DNA from: Luteimonas panaciterrae | GTDB taxonomy: Bacteria; Pseudomonadota; Gammaproteobacteria; Xanthomonadales; Xanthomonadaceae | Direction: 5' to 3' | DNA length: 64,000 nucleotides | Assembly: GCF_020511115.1 (NCBI RefSeq) | Contig: NZ_JAJAVH010000004.1 | Span: 62,001 to 126,000 of the forward strand | Shown here: positions 53,330 to 63,140 of the stretch, piece after piece | Layout of the letters: every line of letters starts with the position of its first letter | Position numbering within the stretch: position 1 is the first letter of the stretch | Notes under the pieces: model-generated | Databases searched by the model: none | What the model was told of the DNA's origin: nothing | What the model saw: only the letters and a program-made list of their open reading frames with translations | Made by a program: the position numbers and the translations under genes

Positions 53330-54223
53330 ATGCATACCCCGAACCTGCCACCCGCTGCCGCGCTGCGCCGTCTACTCGGTTTCGGCATCGTGGTATTCGG
53401 CTTGTTCGCGGCGCTGCAGATGGGATGGCAGCACCTGCAATCCGAATATCCCGCACCTGTCTTCAATGCACTGCTCGCCGGATTGATGACGGCGGCGGCG
53501 ACCGCGCTCGGCGCGTTGCCGGTGGCGTTTCCACAGCGCGTCTCCGAGCGTGTGCAGGACAGCCTGTTCGGTTTCGGGGCGGGCGTAATGCTGGCGGTGT
53601 GCGCGTTCTCGCTGATCGTGCCGGGCATCGACGCGGCGAAGGCGCAGGGCATCGGTACATGGAATTCTAGTTTTGTCGTGGGCGGCGGCATCCTGCTCGG
53701 CGCGGCGGCGCTGCTGGCCGTGGAGCGCTTTCTGCCGCACGAGCATTTCATCAAGGGCCGTGAGTGGCAGTCGAACACGACGCTGCGGCGCGCCTGGTTG
53801 TTCGTCTTCGCGATCCTGTTGCACAACCTGCCCGAGGGATTGGCGATCGGCGTGGCCTATGCGGGCATCGGCGAGGCGCGCGCCGGCGCGCTGGCGACGG
53901 GCATCGCGATTCAGGACATTCCCGAAGGGCTGGTCGTCGCCGCGGCACTGGTGGCGGCCGGTTATCGACGCAGGACGTCGGTGTTGATCGGCATGGCATC
54001 CGGACTGATCGAACCGGTCGGCGCCGTGCTCGGTGCCATCGTGATCCGGTATTCGATGCCGCTGTTGCCGTGGGGATTGGCGTTCGCGGCCGGCGCGATG
54101 TTATTCGTGATTAGTCATGAGATCATTCCAGAATCTCATCGCAAGGGACACGAAGCCTTCGCCACCGGCGGTTTGATCCTGGGCTTCGTGCTGATGATGA
54201 TTCTGGATGCGTCGTTTCGCTGA
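53330..54223 (+). CDS. ZIP family metal (zinc) transporter
   Basis: The ATG at 53330 gives 297 residues and about eight membrane helices. Metal-site motifs of ZIP/ZupT proteins are plain: LLHNLPEGLAIGVAYAG in helix 4, IAIQDIPEGLVVAAALVA in helix 5 and FVISHEIIPESHRKGHEAFA near the end. A His-containing loop (FLPHEHFIKGREW) lies between helices 3 and 4. It imports zinc and possibly other divalent metals into the cytoplasm. No Zur-type operator was recognised upstream. Confidence 0.92.
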   Translation: MHTPNLPPAAALRRLLGFGIVVFGLFAALQMGWQHLQSEYPAPVFNALLAGLMTAAATALGALPVAFPQRVSERVQDSLFGFGAGVMLAVCAFSLIVPGIDAAKAQGIGTWNSSFVVGGGILLGAAALLAVERFLPHEHFIKGREWQSNTTLRRAWLFVFAILLHNLPEGLAIGVAYAGIGEARAGALATGIAIQDIPEGLVVAAALVAAGYRRRTSVLIGMASGLIEPVGAVLGAIVIRYSMPLLPWGLAFAAGAMLFVISHEIIPESHRKGHEAFATGGLILGFVLMMILDASFR

Positions 54224-54296
54224 CTCCGTCTTCACCTTTGAGCATGAAAATGCGTGTTAGCCTGATTTGCAGGAATTTTGGGGGCAGGGGAGCAGC

Positions 54297-54944
54297 ATGA
54301 CCATCCGTGTGTTTCTGGTCGATGACCATGCTTTGGTGCGAACCGGCATGCGCATGATCTTGTCCGGCGAGGACGACATCGAAGTGATCGGTGAAGCCGC
54401 CAGCGGCGAGGAGGCCTTGCCACTGATCCGCAAGCTGAAACCGGACGTGGTGCTGTGCGATTTGCATCTGCCGGGCGTGAGCGGAATGGAAGTGACCGAA
54501 CGCATCGTCAAGGGCGATCACGGCACGCGCGTGGTGGTGGTGTCGGTGCTGGAGGATGGGCCGATTCCCAAGCGTGTGATCGAAGCGGGCGCATCCGGTT
54601 ACGTGGGCAAGGGCGGCGATTCCGCGGAGCTGGTCCGTGCGGTGCGCGATGTGGCGCGCGGCAAGCGTTATCTGGCCAGCAATGTCGCGCAGAAACTGGC
54701 GCTGTCGGGCCTGGGCGGCGACGGCACGCCATTCGATGCCTTGTCTCCGCGCGAGTTGGAAGTGGCGATGTTGTTGCTGCAGGGGTTGCGGCAGGAGGAC
54801 ATCGCCAAGAAGCTCAGCCTGAGCGCGAAGACCGTCAACACGCACAAGGCGCGACTGTTCGAGAAACTGGCGATCCAGGACAACATCGCGCTCGCGCGGC
54901 TGGCCGGGCAGTACGGGCTCAACGATCCCGCGCAGGCGTTCTAG
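54297..54944 (+). CDS. NarL/GacA-type response regulator
   Basis: The ATG at 54297 gives 215 residues. The receiver domain (residues 1-120) has the acidic pair in RVFLVDDHALVRTGMRMIL, phospho-acceptor Asp in PDVVLCDLHLPGVSGMEVTE, and a Lys in GASGYVGKGGDS. The LuxR-type HTH (about 148-205) reads LSPRELEVAMLLLQGLRQED, IAKKLSLSAKTVNTHKARLF. Length and HTH are those of GacA/UvrY, the partner of the BarA/GacS kinase controlling small RNAs. No kinase gene lies nearby, which is also usual for gacA, so the assignment is probable. Confidence 0.88.
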   Translation: MTIRVFLVDDHALVRTGMRMILSGEDDIEVIGEAASGEEALPLIRKLKPDVVLCDLHLPGVSGMEVTERIVKGDHGTRVVVVSVLEDGPIPKRVIEAGASGYVGKGGDSAELVRAVRDVARGKRYLASNVAQKLALSGLGGDGTPFDALSPRELEVAMLLLQGLRQEDIAKKLSLSAKTVNTHKARLFEKLAIQDNIALARLAGQYGLNDPAQAF

Positions 54945-54972
54945 GCGTCTGCATCAAATATCTATCGTTATC

Positions 54973-55001
54973 GATCTGATCTGATCTGATCTGATCTGAT
55001 C
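54973..55001. repeat. GATCT pentanucleotide tandem repeat
   Basis: The unit GATCT is repeated 5.8 times without error between the response regulator stop and the RNase E terminator. Confidence 0.95.
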
Positions 55002-55025
55002 GTGGCCGTTGCTTTGTCGCGGCCG

Positions 55026-55058
55026 AAAAAAAGCCGGCCCGATGTGTTCGGGCCGGCT
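55026..55058 (-). terminator. rho-independent terminator of the RNase E gene
   Basis: On the minus strand an 11-bp stem (55032-55042 with 55048-55058, 5-nt loop) leads directly into seven T residues, 18 bp past the rne stop. Confidence 0.92.
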
Positions 55059-55075
55059 GAGTGGAGCTTCGAAAT

Positions 55076-58000
55076 TTACGCGCTGCGTGACGTCGGCGGC
55101 TGATCGTCGTCGTTGGCGCCGTCTTCGTGAGCGACGTTGCGCACGGCTTCCGCAGGCGTCTCCAGTGTCGTCGGTTCGACCACCGGATCGGGCAGGGGGC
55201 TCACGTCGAAGAGACCGGCCATGCGCGGTTCCGTGGTGACGCGATCTGTCGCGGGCCGATCTTCATGCGCGGGCGCCGGCGAGGATGCGCTATCGAACGA
55301 TGTCGCTGTTTCATTGACGACTTGTTCGGTGGTCGGGGCTTCCGCAACGGGTGCTTCCACGATCGATGCTTCGACGGTGGGGGCTTCAACGCTCGGCGCT
55401 TCCACGATCGGAGCTTCTGCTACCGGGGCTTCTGCGACTGGTGCTTCTGCAATCGGTGCCGTCGTGGTTTCCGTCGATGCCGCTGAAGTCGTGGACTCGA
55501 CTTCGACCGGCTCCGCATGCACGGAAGTCCAAGACGTCGTCGACGCGATGGGCTCGCGAACGGGCGTCGCATCTTCCACGGGTGCTGCCGAGGCAGGCGT
55601 GTGATCAGCTTCGACAGGTTCGGATACGGCGATGACCGGAGTGCTCGGCTCCGAAGGTGTGGTCACCGGCGCTGCCTCCAATCGAGGCGCTTGCGCGACA
55701 TTGGCATCGGTCGTTTGCTTGACCGGCGCGGGCGTCGCTTCAACGGAAGCGCGAGGCGCGGGAGCATCCGATTCGTCATCGAAATCGAACTCGGGCTGCG
55801 AACGGTCCATGCCGATTTCCACTTCTTCACCGGCACCGACATCATCCGCAATGTCGTCCGCCGCGGCACCCGCGCCGGCCGCGGCTTCACCGCCACGACG
55901 ACGACGACGTCCACCGCGACGACCGCGACGGCGACGGCCGCCGGCTTCGCCGTTTTCCGTTTTTTCCTGCTGCGCATCGGTGCTGGATGCCGGTTGTGCG
56001 GCATCGGCGGTGACGGCGGCCGCGGGCGGTGTCGCCAATGCCTGTTCAGCGGCGACAGCGGTGGCCGCGATCACCGTGGGCTCGGCGACATTCGCGCTCG
56101 CGGGCTTCACGACGTTTTCCGCGGACACCGGTGCCGGAGTGGCGACAGTGACGTCCTTGCGGGGCTCGTCGTTCTGCTTCTGCGCGTTTTGCTTCTGAGC
56201 GTTCTGCTGTTGCGGCGCCTGCGGTTGTTTCTGCTGATTCTGCTGCGGCGGGCGCTGCTGTTGCTGCGGCTTGTTCTGTTGCGGTTGCTTCTGCTGCTGC
56301 CCCTTGCCTTGGCCTTGCTGGCCCTGGGAGGGCTGCTGGCCGGCAGGCTGGGCGTTTTGCTGGCGTGCTTCGCCACCGCTACGCGATTCGTCGCGACGGT
56401 TGCGATCGCCACGGTCGCGGTCACGATCACGGCCTTGCGGCTTGCCGCCGCGCTGATCACGACGCTGCTGCTGATTGCCGCCACGATCGTTGCGATCACC
56501 GCGTGCTTGCGCATCCGTCCGTGCCGGCGTGGGTGCAGGCGTGGGCTCGGATCCGAACAGGCCCTTCAGCCATCCGATCAGGCCACCACTGGTCGGTGCG
56601 ACCTGCGGAACGGCCGCGACCGGAGCCGGTGCGGGCACCGGTGCCGGCGGCGCCGGACGCGGTTCGCGCAAGGGCGCGGGCTGCGTGGGTTTGACGTTCT
56701 TCACCACGGGCGCGGTCGGAACGTTGAGGTTGGCTTTGGTCAGTGCGATGGTCGCGAGCCGGCGCGGCGTGCCGCGCTGGTAGCTGGGCTTGGCGGTTTC
56801 CTCGGTCAGTTCGTTTTCGCGCAGACGCGTGACTTCGTAGTGCGGCGTGTGCAGCTGTTCGTCGGCGACGATGACGATCGGCGCGTCGTGGCGCTGTTCG
56901 ATCTCGGCGAGCGCGCGGCGCTTCTCGTTGAGCAGGTAGTTGGCGATCTCCACCGGCGCCTGCACCAGCACCTGGCCGGTGTTGTCCTTCATCGCGTGCT
57001 CTTCGGCGAGGCGGACGATCGACAGCGACAGCGATTCGATGCTGCGCATGCGGCCGTGGCCTTCGCAGCGCGGGCAAACAATCTGGCTGGATTCGCCCAG
57101 CGACGGACGCAGACGCTGGCGCGACATCTCCATCAGGCCGAACTTGGAGATGCGGCCGAGCTGCACGCGCGCGCGGTCGAAGCGCAGGGCGTTCTGCAGG
57201 CGGTTCTCGACCTCGCGCTGGTGCTTGTTCGAGGTCATGTCGATGAAGTCGATCACCACCAGGCCGCCGAGGTCGCGCAGGCGCATCTGGCGGGCCACTT
57301 CGTCGGCCGCCTCGAGGTTGGTGTTGAACGCGGTCTCCTCGATGTCGCCGCCCTTGGTGGCGCGCGCCGAGTTGACGTCGATGGCGGTCAGCGCCTCGGT
57401 CTGGTCGATCACCAGCGCGCCGCCGGAGGGCAGGCGCACGGTGCGCTCGTAGGCGCTCTCGATCTGCGATTCGATCTGGAAGCGGTTGAACAGCGGCGTG
57501 TCGTCGGTGTAGTGCTTGAGCTTGCGCAGGTTGTGCGGCATCACCTGCTCGACGAATTCCTTGGCCTCGGCGTACATCTCCGGGGTGTCGACCAGGATCT
57601 CGCCGATGTCCGAGCGCATGTAGTCGCGCAGGGCGCGGATGATCAGGCGCGATTCCTGATAGATCAGGAACGGCGACGGCTTGGACAGGGCGGCGTCGGC
57701 GACGGCCTTCCAGATCGACAGCAGATAGTCGAGATCCCACTGCAGTTCTTCGGCATCGCGACCGACGCCGGCGGTGCGGATGATTACACCCATGTCGTCG
57801 GGGATGGTGAGCTTGTCCATCGCCTCCTTGAGGGCGGCGCGGTCGTCACCCTCGATGCGCCGCGAGACGCCGCCGGCGGTGGGCGAGTTCGGCATCAGCA
57901 CCATGTAGCGGCCGGCCAGCGAGATGAACGTGGTCAGGGCGGCGCCCTTGTTGCCGCGTTCCTCCTTGTCGACCTGGACCACGATTTCCTGGCCCTCGCG

Positions 58001-58279
58001 CAGCAGTTCGCGGATGCCGGCCTTGTGATGGTCGACACCGGACTGGAAGTAGTCGCGGGAGATTTCCTTCAGCGGCAGGAAGCCGTGGCGCTCGCCGCCG
58101 TATTCGACGAAGGCGGCTTCGAGGGAGGGTTCGAGCCGGGTGATGCGGCCCTTGTAGATGTTGGATTTCTTCTGTTCTTTCGACGGTTGTTCGATGTCGA
58201 TGTCGTAAAGCGTCTGTCCATCGACGATGGCCACGCGCAGTTCTTCAGCCTGCGTGGCATTGATCAGCATGCGTTTCAT
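55076..58279 (-). CDS. rne: ribonuclease E
   Basis: The ATG at 58279 follows AGGAA and gives 1067 residues. Residues 1-510 are the catalytic half: [20 protein letters not shown], an S1 domain ([20 protein letters not shown]), the DNase I-like part with metal-binding Asp in [14 protein letters not shown] and [20 protein letters not shown], and the Zn-link Cys pair in [12 protein letters not shown]. The C-terminal half is a disordered scaffold: an amphipathic segment ([15 protein letters not shown]) that could anchor it to the membrane, Arg/Asp-rich and Gln/Asn-rich blocks, and a run of EAP pentapeptides. It makes the key cuts in mRNA decay and rRNA/tRNA processing and scaffolds the degradosome. 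It diverges from rluC. Confidence 0.97.
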   Translation of the reverse strand: MKRMLINATQAEELRVAIVDGQTLYDIDIEQPSKEQKKSNIYKGRITRLEPSLEAAFVEYGGERHGFLPLKEISRDYFQSGVDHHKAGIRELLREGQEIVVQVDKEERGNKGAALTTFISLAGRYMVLMPNSPTAGGVSRRIEGDDRAALKEAMDKLTIPDDMGVIIRTAGVGRDAEELQWDLDYLLSIWKAVADAALSKPSPFLIYQESRLIIRALRDYMRSDIGEILVDTPEMYAEAKEFVEQVMPHNLRKLKHYTDDTPLFNRFQIESQIESAYERTVRLPSGGALVIDQTEALTAIDVNSARATKGGDIEETAFNTNLEAADEVARQMRLRDLGGLVVIDFIDMTSNKHQREVENRLQNALRFDRARVQLGRISKFGLMEMSRQRLRPSLGESSQIVCPRCEGHGRMRSIESLSLSIVRLAEEHAMKDNTGQVLVQAPVEIANYLLNEKRRALAEIEQRHDAPIVIVADEQLHTPHYEVTRLRENELTEETAKPSYQRGTPRRLATIALTKANLNVPTAPVVKNVKPTQPAPLREPRPAPPAPVPAPAPVAAVPQVAPTSGGLIGWLKGLFGSEPTPAPTPARTDAQARGDRNDRGGNQQQRRDQRGGKPQGRDRDRDRGDRNRRDESRSGGEARQQNAQPAGQQPSQGQQGQGKGQQQKQPQQNKPQQQQRPPQQNQQKQPQAPQQQNAQKQNAQKQNDEPRKDVTVATPAPVSAENVVKPASANVAEPTVIAATAVAAEQALATPPAAAVTADAAQPASSTDAQQEKTENGEAGGRRRRGRRGGRRRRRGGEAAAGAGAAADDIADDVGAGEEVEIGMDRSQPEFDFDDESDAPAPRASVEATPAPVKQTTDANVAQAPRLEAAPVTTPSEPSTPVIAVSEPVEADHTPASAAPVEDATPVREPIASTTSWTSVHAEPVEVESTTSAASTETTTAPIAEAPVAEAPVAEAPIVEAPSVEAPTVEASIVEAPVAEAPTTEQVVNETATSFDSASSPAPAHEDRPATDRVTTEPRMAGLFDVSPLPDPVVEPTTLETPAEAVRNVAHEDGANDDDQPPTSRSA
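55335..55464 (-). repeat. 15-bp tandem repeats coding EAPVA-like pentapeptides in rne
   Basis: About eight units of 15 bp encode [20 protein letters not shown] and variants in the disordered C-terminal scaffold of RNase E. The units have drifted in sequence. Confidence 0.85.
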
Positions 58280-58755
58280 TGTTGCGTTCCTCGCGCGCTT
58301 CCTCCTGCCCGGGGGCAGGGCACGCGGCAACGCCTTGGCGTGACGCCTGGATCGGCCTGATGGTGCCAGCCTATTGGAGCAGGCCTGATCGCCAGCCGCG
58401 CAAGCGCAGCGGCGACCTGGTTTGCCATCCAGCGCTACAACACCACGGCGGGCCGCGGGAGCGCTTGTTACATAAAGTGTTACAGGGCCGGCGGCTTCGG
58501 CTCATGCCGGTCAGGGCAGAGCTTGTGCCACGCGGGACATGTTCAGCGCGAATGGGATGACCATCCGACGAAGCGCGGAGCCGCTGGGCCGTCGCTGTTA
58601 ACATCAATGCCCCGGGGGCAGTGATGTCGCGCGGACCTATCCGCGGGGAGGCGGGCTTTCGGCCCTCGCCGACGTGCCTGTTGGCACATGGCGGTAACTC
58701 CCTGCGAAATCAGAACCTTACCTCGCCTCGCGAGTGTAGCAGACGAAAAGCATCG
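58280..58755. promoter_or_regulatory. divergent rne/rluC leader region
   Basis: This 476-bp gap should contain both promoters and the long rne 5' leader. On the minus strand, a direct repeat TGTAACA-N5-TGTAACA (about 58465-58484) and a strong GC hairpin (about 58391-58420) lie upstream of rne. On the plus strand, two adjacent hairpins precede rluC: a GGCGGGC/GCCC-CGCC stem (about 58650-58670) and GTGCC-TGTT-GGCAC (58674-58687). In enterobacteria the rne leader mediates autoregulation by RNase E; whether this holds here is inference. Confidence 0.5.
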
Positions 58756-59715
58756 ATGGCCCATTCAGCTTCTCCCGCTTCATCGACCGGTGGTGTTCGC
58801 ATGGTCCGCGTGGCCGACGACCGCGACGGACAGCGCCTCGACAACTTCCTCCTCGGGCAGCTCAAGGGCGCGCCCAAATCCTTGATCTACAAGCTGGTCC
58901 GCAGCGGCCAGGTGCGGGTGAACGGCGGTCGCGCCAAAGCCGACACGCGGTTGCAGGGCGGGGACGAGGTCCGAATCCCGCCGGTGCGCCTGGGCGAGGC
59001 GGCGGACAAGGGCACGCCGGCCCGGGGACTGCTGGAGGCGATGGAGGCCAGCATCGTCTTCGAGGATGCACGCCTGTTGGCGATCAGCAAGCCGTCGGGC
59101 GTCGCCAGCCATGGCGGGAGCGGGATTAGTTTTGGCGCGATCGAGACCTTGCGTGCGCTGCGGCCCAATCAGTCATTGGAATTGGTGCATCGTTTGGACC
59201 GGGACACCTCCGGCCTGCTGGTGATCGCCAAGAAGCGTTCGGCGCTGGCCGAACTGCAAGCGCTGATGCGTGAGGATGGTGGTATCACCAAGCGTTACCT
59301 GGCCCTGCTGGTCGGACGCATGCCGGATGGCGTGATGAGCGTCGATGCGCCCCTGCACATCGGCCTGCGCCAGGGCGGCGAGCGGCATGTGCAGGTCAAC
59401 GCGGCCGGCAAGCCCTCGCTCAGCCACTTCAAGGTGCTGGAGCGCCGCGGCGGACATTCCTATTGCGAGGTGCGAATCGAGACCGGGCGCACGCACCAGA
59501 TCCGTGTGCATGCCAAGCACATCGGGCATCCTGTCGCCGGCGACGACAAGTACGGCGATGTGGCGGTGAATGCGCGCTTGCGCGAGCAGATCGGGTTGAA
59601 GCGCATGTTCCTGCATGCCGCCTCGCTGGAGTTCGCGCTCGATGGCGGCAAGGCGCCGTACGTGTTGAATGCGCCGCTGGCGACGGAACTGGTCGAGACG
59701 CTGGACCGCTTGTAG
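58756..59715 (+). CDS. rluC: 23S rRNA pseudouridine synthase RluC
   Basis: The ATG at 58756 gives 319 residues; an open frame further upstream covers the leader. An S4 RNA-binding domain comes first (GQRLDNFLLGQLKGAPKSLI, LVRSGQVRVNGGRAKADTRL). The RluA-type catalytic domain shows LLAISKPSGVASHGGSG, the active-site Asp in LVHRLDRDTSGLLVIAKK, and ETGRTHQIRVHAKHIGHPVA with GDDKYGD. In the RluC position it modifies U955, U2504 and U2580 of 23S rRNA. It is divergent from rne, as in E. coli. Confidence 0.95.
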   Translation: MAHSASPASSTGGVRMVRVADDRDGQRLDNFLLGQLKGAPKSLIYKLVRSGQVRVNGGRAKADTRLQGGDEVRIPPVRLGEAADKGTPARGLLEAMEASIVFEDARLLAISKPSGVASHGGSGISFGAIETLRALRPNQSLELVHRLDRDTSGLLVIAKKRSALAELQALMREDGGITKRYLALLVGRMPDGVMSVDAPLHIGLRQGGERHVQVNAAGKPSLSHFKVLERRGGHSYCEVRIETGRTHQIRVHAKHIGHPVAGDDKYGDVAVNARLREQIGLKRMFLHAASLEFALDGGKAPYVLNAPLATELVETLDRL

Positions 59716-60183
59716 TTATCGAACTGGCGGATAAAAGGACTTGGCCTGCTCCGATGTCGTATCGGGGTGGGCCTCCCAATATTTTTCCAGATCGAAATCC
59801 ACCGGAATGCGTATGCTGTCGCTTTGTGGCATCCCGTTATAAACGGCGGGGTTGTATCGCCAGTGTCGAGCCGCTTCCAGGGCGGCCTGGTCGAGTTGAC
59901 GATTCTTGGAGGAACGATCAACGAATGCTCTCAGGAATTCTCCGTATTCGTTGACCTTGACGATCACGACCACGGTTCCTTCAATGCTGTCGTGCAACGC
60001 GTCTGGTGGGTAGACGGGCGGATTGGAGTTCTTCGACAGGATATCCACGGAGGCTCCCCGGTCGCTTCCTATTCCTCCAGGCGGAGGCGGCACACGGCCT
60101 TGTGCGTAGCCGAAGTTGCACATGAAGGATCCAGCAATCGCAATGACAGCGATTCCCGGCCAAGCACGCTTGAATTTCATCAT
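59716..60183 (-). CDS. secreted TonB C-terminal domain protein
   Basis: From the ATG pair at 60183/60180 the protein has about 155 residues. A signal-like hydrophobic segment (WPGIAVIAIAGSFMCNFGYA) is followed by a short Pro/Gly stretch and a TonB-C domain: PPVYPPDALHDSIEGTVVVI, VDRSSKNRQLDQAALEAARH and WRYNPAVYNGMPQSDSIRIP. It lacks the usual long Pro linker, so it is not a classic energy transducer; it may be periplasmic or held by an uncut signal anchor. Its stop abuts the rluC stop. Confidence 0.78.
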   Translation of the reverse strand: MMKFKRAWPGIAVIAIAGSFMCNFGYAQGRVPPPPGGIGSDRGASVDILSKNSNPPVYPPDALHDSIEGTVVVIVKVNEYGEFLRAFVDRSSKNRQLDQAALEAARHWRYNPAVYNGMPQSDSIRIPVDFDLEKYWEAHPDTTSEQAKSFYPPVR

Positions 60184-60242
60184 CAGTTGACTCGCTGCTC
60201 CGGGCAAGTCTTTGCAACGCTGGCTTCAGACGACACGATGGA

Positions 60243-60584
60243 TCAGGAAGCGAGCGCCTCGGCCTTCGCCGCGCAAATGAAGTCGTTCTCGCTCAACCCG
60301 CCGACATCGTGGGTGGAGTAGCGCACGACGCAGCGGTTGTAGTGGACGCCGAGGTCGGGGTGATGGTCCTCGCGGTTGGCCACGTGTGCGAGCGCGTTCA
60401 CGAACGACATCGTGTGGTAGTAGTCGTCGAACTTGAAGGTCTTGACGATGGCCGCACCCTCTTCGACGAGCTCCCAGCCCGGCAGTTGCGTTAACAATGC
60501 GTTGGCGCGGGCGGCGTCCAGCCTGTGCGCGGGGCCTTTGCGCGGGACGCAATGGGCTTGGGCGAGTTGGGTAATCTCGGACAT
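60243..60584 (-). CDS. phhB: pterin-4a-carbinolamine dehydratase
   Basis: The 113-residue protein is full length for the PCD/DCoH family. The active-site His motif is REDHHPDLGVHYNRCVVRYS, followed by THDVGGLSENDFICAAK. It dehydrates 4a-hydroxytetrahydrobiopterin, which recycles the cofactor of phenylalanine hydroxylase. No phhA lies in the window. It is divergent from nfuA across 110 bp. Confidence 0.95.
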   Translation of the reverse strand: MSEITQLAQAHCVPRKGPAHRLDAARANALLTQLPGWELVEEGAAIVKTFKFDDYYHTMSFVNALAHVANREDHHPDLGVHYNRCVVRYSTHDVGGLSENDFICAAKAEALAS

Positions 60585-60694
60585 GAGCGGTTCCGGCAGG
60601 CCTGACTGTGTGCAGGATGAACGACGGATGGAAACAGCGACGGGAGAACGGCGTTCGGACGAGCGTAATCTCCGCCGCCCGCTAGAATACGACG

Positions 60695-61291
60695 ATGATT
60701 AATATTTCCGAAACCGCCCAGGCGCATTTCCGCAAGCTGATCGAGCGCGAGGCCATTCCGGGCCTTGGCGTGCGGCTGGCGGCGATGCATGCCGGCACGC
60801 CGAAGGCGGACGTGCGTCTGGAGTTCGCCGAACAGCGCGATCTGCAGGGCGACGAATGGGCGATCGACTGCGAAGGCTTCACGCTGTGGCTGGATGCGCC
60901 AAGCGTGCCGTTCCTCGACGGCGCGGAGATCGATTACACCACGCAGGCGACGGGCGGACAGCTGCAGATTCGCGCGCCGAAGATCAAAGGCGAAGCGCCG
61001 GCCGAATCGGCCTCGCTGGTCGAGCGCGTGCGTTGGACCGTCGAGCACGAGATCAATCCGCAGCTGGCGCAGCATCGCGGCAACGTGGCGGTGCAGGAAG
61101 TCACCTCCGACGGCGTGGTGGTATTGCGCTTTGGCGGTGGATGTCACGGTTGTGGCATGGCCGACGTGACGTTGAAGCAGGGGATCGAGAAGACACTGCT
61201 GACCCGGGTGCCGGGCGTGACCGCGGTTCGCGACGCCACCGATCACGACACCGGGCAGGCGCCTTACATCGCCCGGAACGGCACGGCGTGA
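60695..61291 (+). CDS. nfuA: Fe-S biogenesis protein NfuA
   Basis: The 198-residue protein has the two NfuA parts: a degenerate A-type scaffold domain ([20 protein letters not shown] to about residue 95) and a Nfu domain with the cluster-binding motif [20 protein letters not shown]. The A-type part lacks the usual Cys triad, as in E. coli NfuA. It carries 4Fe-4S clusters to target proteins, especially under iron limitation or oxidative stress. The next gene begins 43 bp downstream. Confidence 0.96.
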   Translation: MINISETAQAHFRKLIEREAIPGLGVRLAAMHAGTPKADVRLEFAEQRDLQGDEWAIDCEGFTLWLDAPSVPFLDGAEIDYTTQATGGQLQIRAPKIKGEAPAESASLVERVRWTVEHEINPQLAQHRGNVAVQEVTSDGVVVLRFGGGCHGCGMADVTLKQGIEKTLLTRVPGVTAVRDATDHDTGQAPYIARNGTA

Positions 61292-61334
61292 GTAGACCGA
61301 CGGGCGCAGCCGGACGCGAGCGGGGACGACACGA

Positions 61335-62981
61335 GTGTTTTCCTCCGCCGAACTGATCCAAGCGTTGCGCAGACGCCTGCGCGACGACTCCACGCCACCG
61401 GGGGAATTCCCGCCGGGATGGGCGGCATGGTTCGCGTCGATGCGCGAACGCGTCGGCGCGATCACCGGCGCCACGGTGGAAGCGGTCCTCGCCATTTTCC
61501 TCGCGCGCGAACCGGCGCCGCCACCGCGCGCGAGTGGCGAACTCAATCGCTGGCAGGCCTTCACCACGTTGTGGCGTCAGCAATGGCATCCCGCCAGCGA
61601 GGACGATCGCGGCGTGCGCATCACCGCGAGCGTGATCACGCTGCTGGTGCATCTGTTCTTCGCCGCGTGTCTGATCTATCTCGCCTACGTTCGTTTCATG
61701 GCGTTGCCGACGGAAGCGGCGCGCGAAGGCGAGGAAGTGATCCAGGTCGAATACATCGGCACCGGCACGCCGGAGGAGCAGGGCGGCGGTTCGCCGCAGG
61801 GCGAACCCAATCAGGAGCCCGCGCCGAGCGCGGCGCAGGCCGAGCCCAAACCGACGCCGACGCAGCAGGCGCCGCAACAGGCCAGCGCGTCTCCGCCGCC
61901 TGCCGCCACGACACCGACGCCGCCGACTCCCGAGACACCCGTGGCAGCGGTGCAGCAACCGTTACAGGTCACCGAAACACCGGTGCCCGATCAGACCTTC
62001 GTCCTGCCGCCGGCGCCGCCGGTGGATGTGCCGCAGGCCACCATCCGCACGCCCGAACTTGGCATGCCGTCGCGCGACGTGCAGGTGGTCGAAGTGCCGG
62101 CGCCGATCCAGCCGATCACGCCGCGTGACGTACCGGCGCCACAGATCGCGACACCGCAACTCCAGCAACGTCCGGTGGATGTGAGCGTGCGCGAGGTGCC
62201 GGCGCCGCTGACCCCGGTGCAAGTCCGCGACGTGCCGATGCGTCCGACACCGACGCCGCAGATCGCCGCGCCCGCGCGCAGCGTGACCACGCGCGATGTG
62301 CCGACGCCTCCCACACGGCCCGCGGAAACGCAGACCGGCAGCGCAAGCACGTCCCAGCCCCAGCCAAAGCCCGCGACGGGCACCACGCCTTCGGCAACGA
62401 CGCCACGCCCGCCCGGCGGGACAAGCACTGCCAGCGGTGGTCCCAAAACGCCTGCGCCGAGCGCCGGCAGCGGTCCGAAATCTTCGCCCAAGCCCGGCGC
62501 ATTGCCGTCGCCGAAGCGCGGCGACGATTGGGGACTTGCCGATCGCAATCGCCCCGGCGGCCAGGCGGGACAACCGGGCGGTTTGTTCAATGCCGACGGC
62601 AGTCCGAGGATTCCCGGTGACGGCAGGGTCGGCGGCGGCTTGCCGCCGGGCACGGTGACGGAAGATTTCGAGAAGATCGATCGCCACGGCACCTGGCTCA
62701 AGCGTCCGCCGTTCGATTACGAGCCGACCAGCTTCGACAAGTTCTGGGTGCCGAGCGAAACGCTGCTGCAGGAATGGGTGAGGCGCAGCATCAAGACGGT
62801 GCTGATTCCGATTCCGGGCACATCGAAATCGATCAATTGCTCGGTCGTCCTGCTTGCGCTCGGCGGCGCGTGCAGCATCAGCGATCCCAACAAGCAGGAT
62901 GTGGAAGCCGAGGCGCGTCCGCCGCCGGATGTTCCGTTCAAGCCCGAGCTGCAGGAAGATCAGAATAGCTTGAAGAAATGA
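61335..62981 (+). CDS. transmembrane repetitive (Pro-rich, TonB-like layout) protein
   Basis: A GTG at 61335 gives 548 residues. One membrane helix lies at about 98-117 (ASVITLLVHLFFAACLIYLA). It is followed by VIQVEYIGTGTPEEQGGGSP and a long periplasmic Pro/Ala/Thr region (about 150-400) with repeats of the type RDVPAP, VREVPAP, VRDVPM and TRDVPTP. The C-terminal 120 residues are more ordered (KRPPFDYEPTSFDKFWVPSE) and contain two Cys (SINCSVVLLALGGACSIS). Similar proteins are annotated as transmembrane repetitive proteins in Xanthomonadales. The layout recalls TonB but I see no clear TonB-C domain. Function is unknown. Confidence 0.75.
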   Translation: MFSSAELIQALRRRLRDDSTPPGEFPPGWAAWFASMRERVGAITGATVEAVLAIFLAREPAPPPRASGELNRWQAFTTLWRQQWHPASEDDRGVRITASVITLLVHLFFAACLIYLAYVRFMALPTEAAREGEEVIQVEYIGTGTPEEQGGGSPQGEPNQEPAPSAAQAEPKPTPTQQAPQQASASPPPAATTPTPPTPETPVAAVQQPLQVTETPVPDQTFVLPPAPPVDVPQATIRTPELGMPSRDVQVVEVPAPIQPITPRDVPAPQIATPQLQQRPVDVSVREVPAPLTPVQVRDVPMRPTPTPQIAAPARSVTTRDVPTPPTRPAETQTGSASTSQPQPKPATGTTPSATTPRPPGGTSTASGGPKTPAPSAGSGPKSSPKPGALPSPKRGDDWGLADRNRPGGQAGQPGGLFNADGSPRIPGDGRVGGGLPPGTVTEDFEKIDRHGTWLKRPPFDYEPTSFDKFWVPSETLLQEWVRRSIKTVLIPIPGTSKSINCSVVLLALGGACSISDPNKQDVEAEARPPPDVPFKPELQEDQNSLKK

Positions 62982-63140
62982 TGCGGTGGGCGCGCTGTCA
63001 TGCGCGCCTGCGGCGATGTGATGCGCATCGCGATGCGATCCGGTGTGCCGGAATCCCGCATCTTCCTTTAGAATGCGCGGGCGTTCCCAGCTCGTGGCCA
63101 GGCAAGCGCACTTTCAGCCGCTTCCCTCCCACGAGTCGAC

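Noticed and set aside
55517-58360. 947-residue open frame on the plus strand opposite rne
   Set aside because: It is an antisense shadow of the high-GC rne gene: no ribosome site, low-complexity product, no family match, and the opposite frame is unmistakable RNase E.
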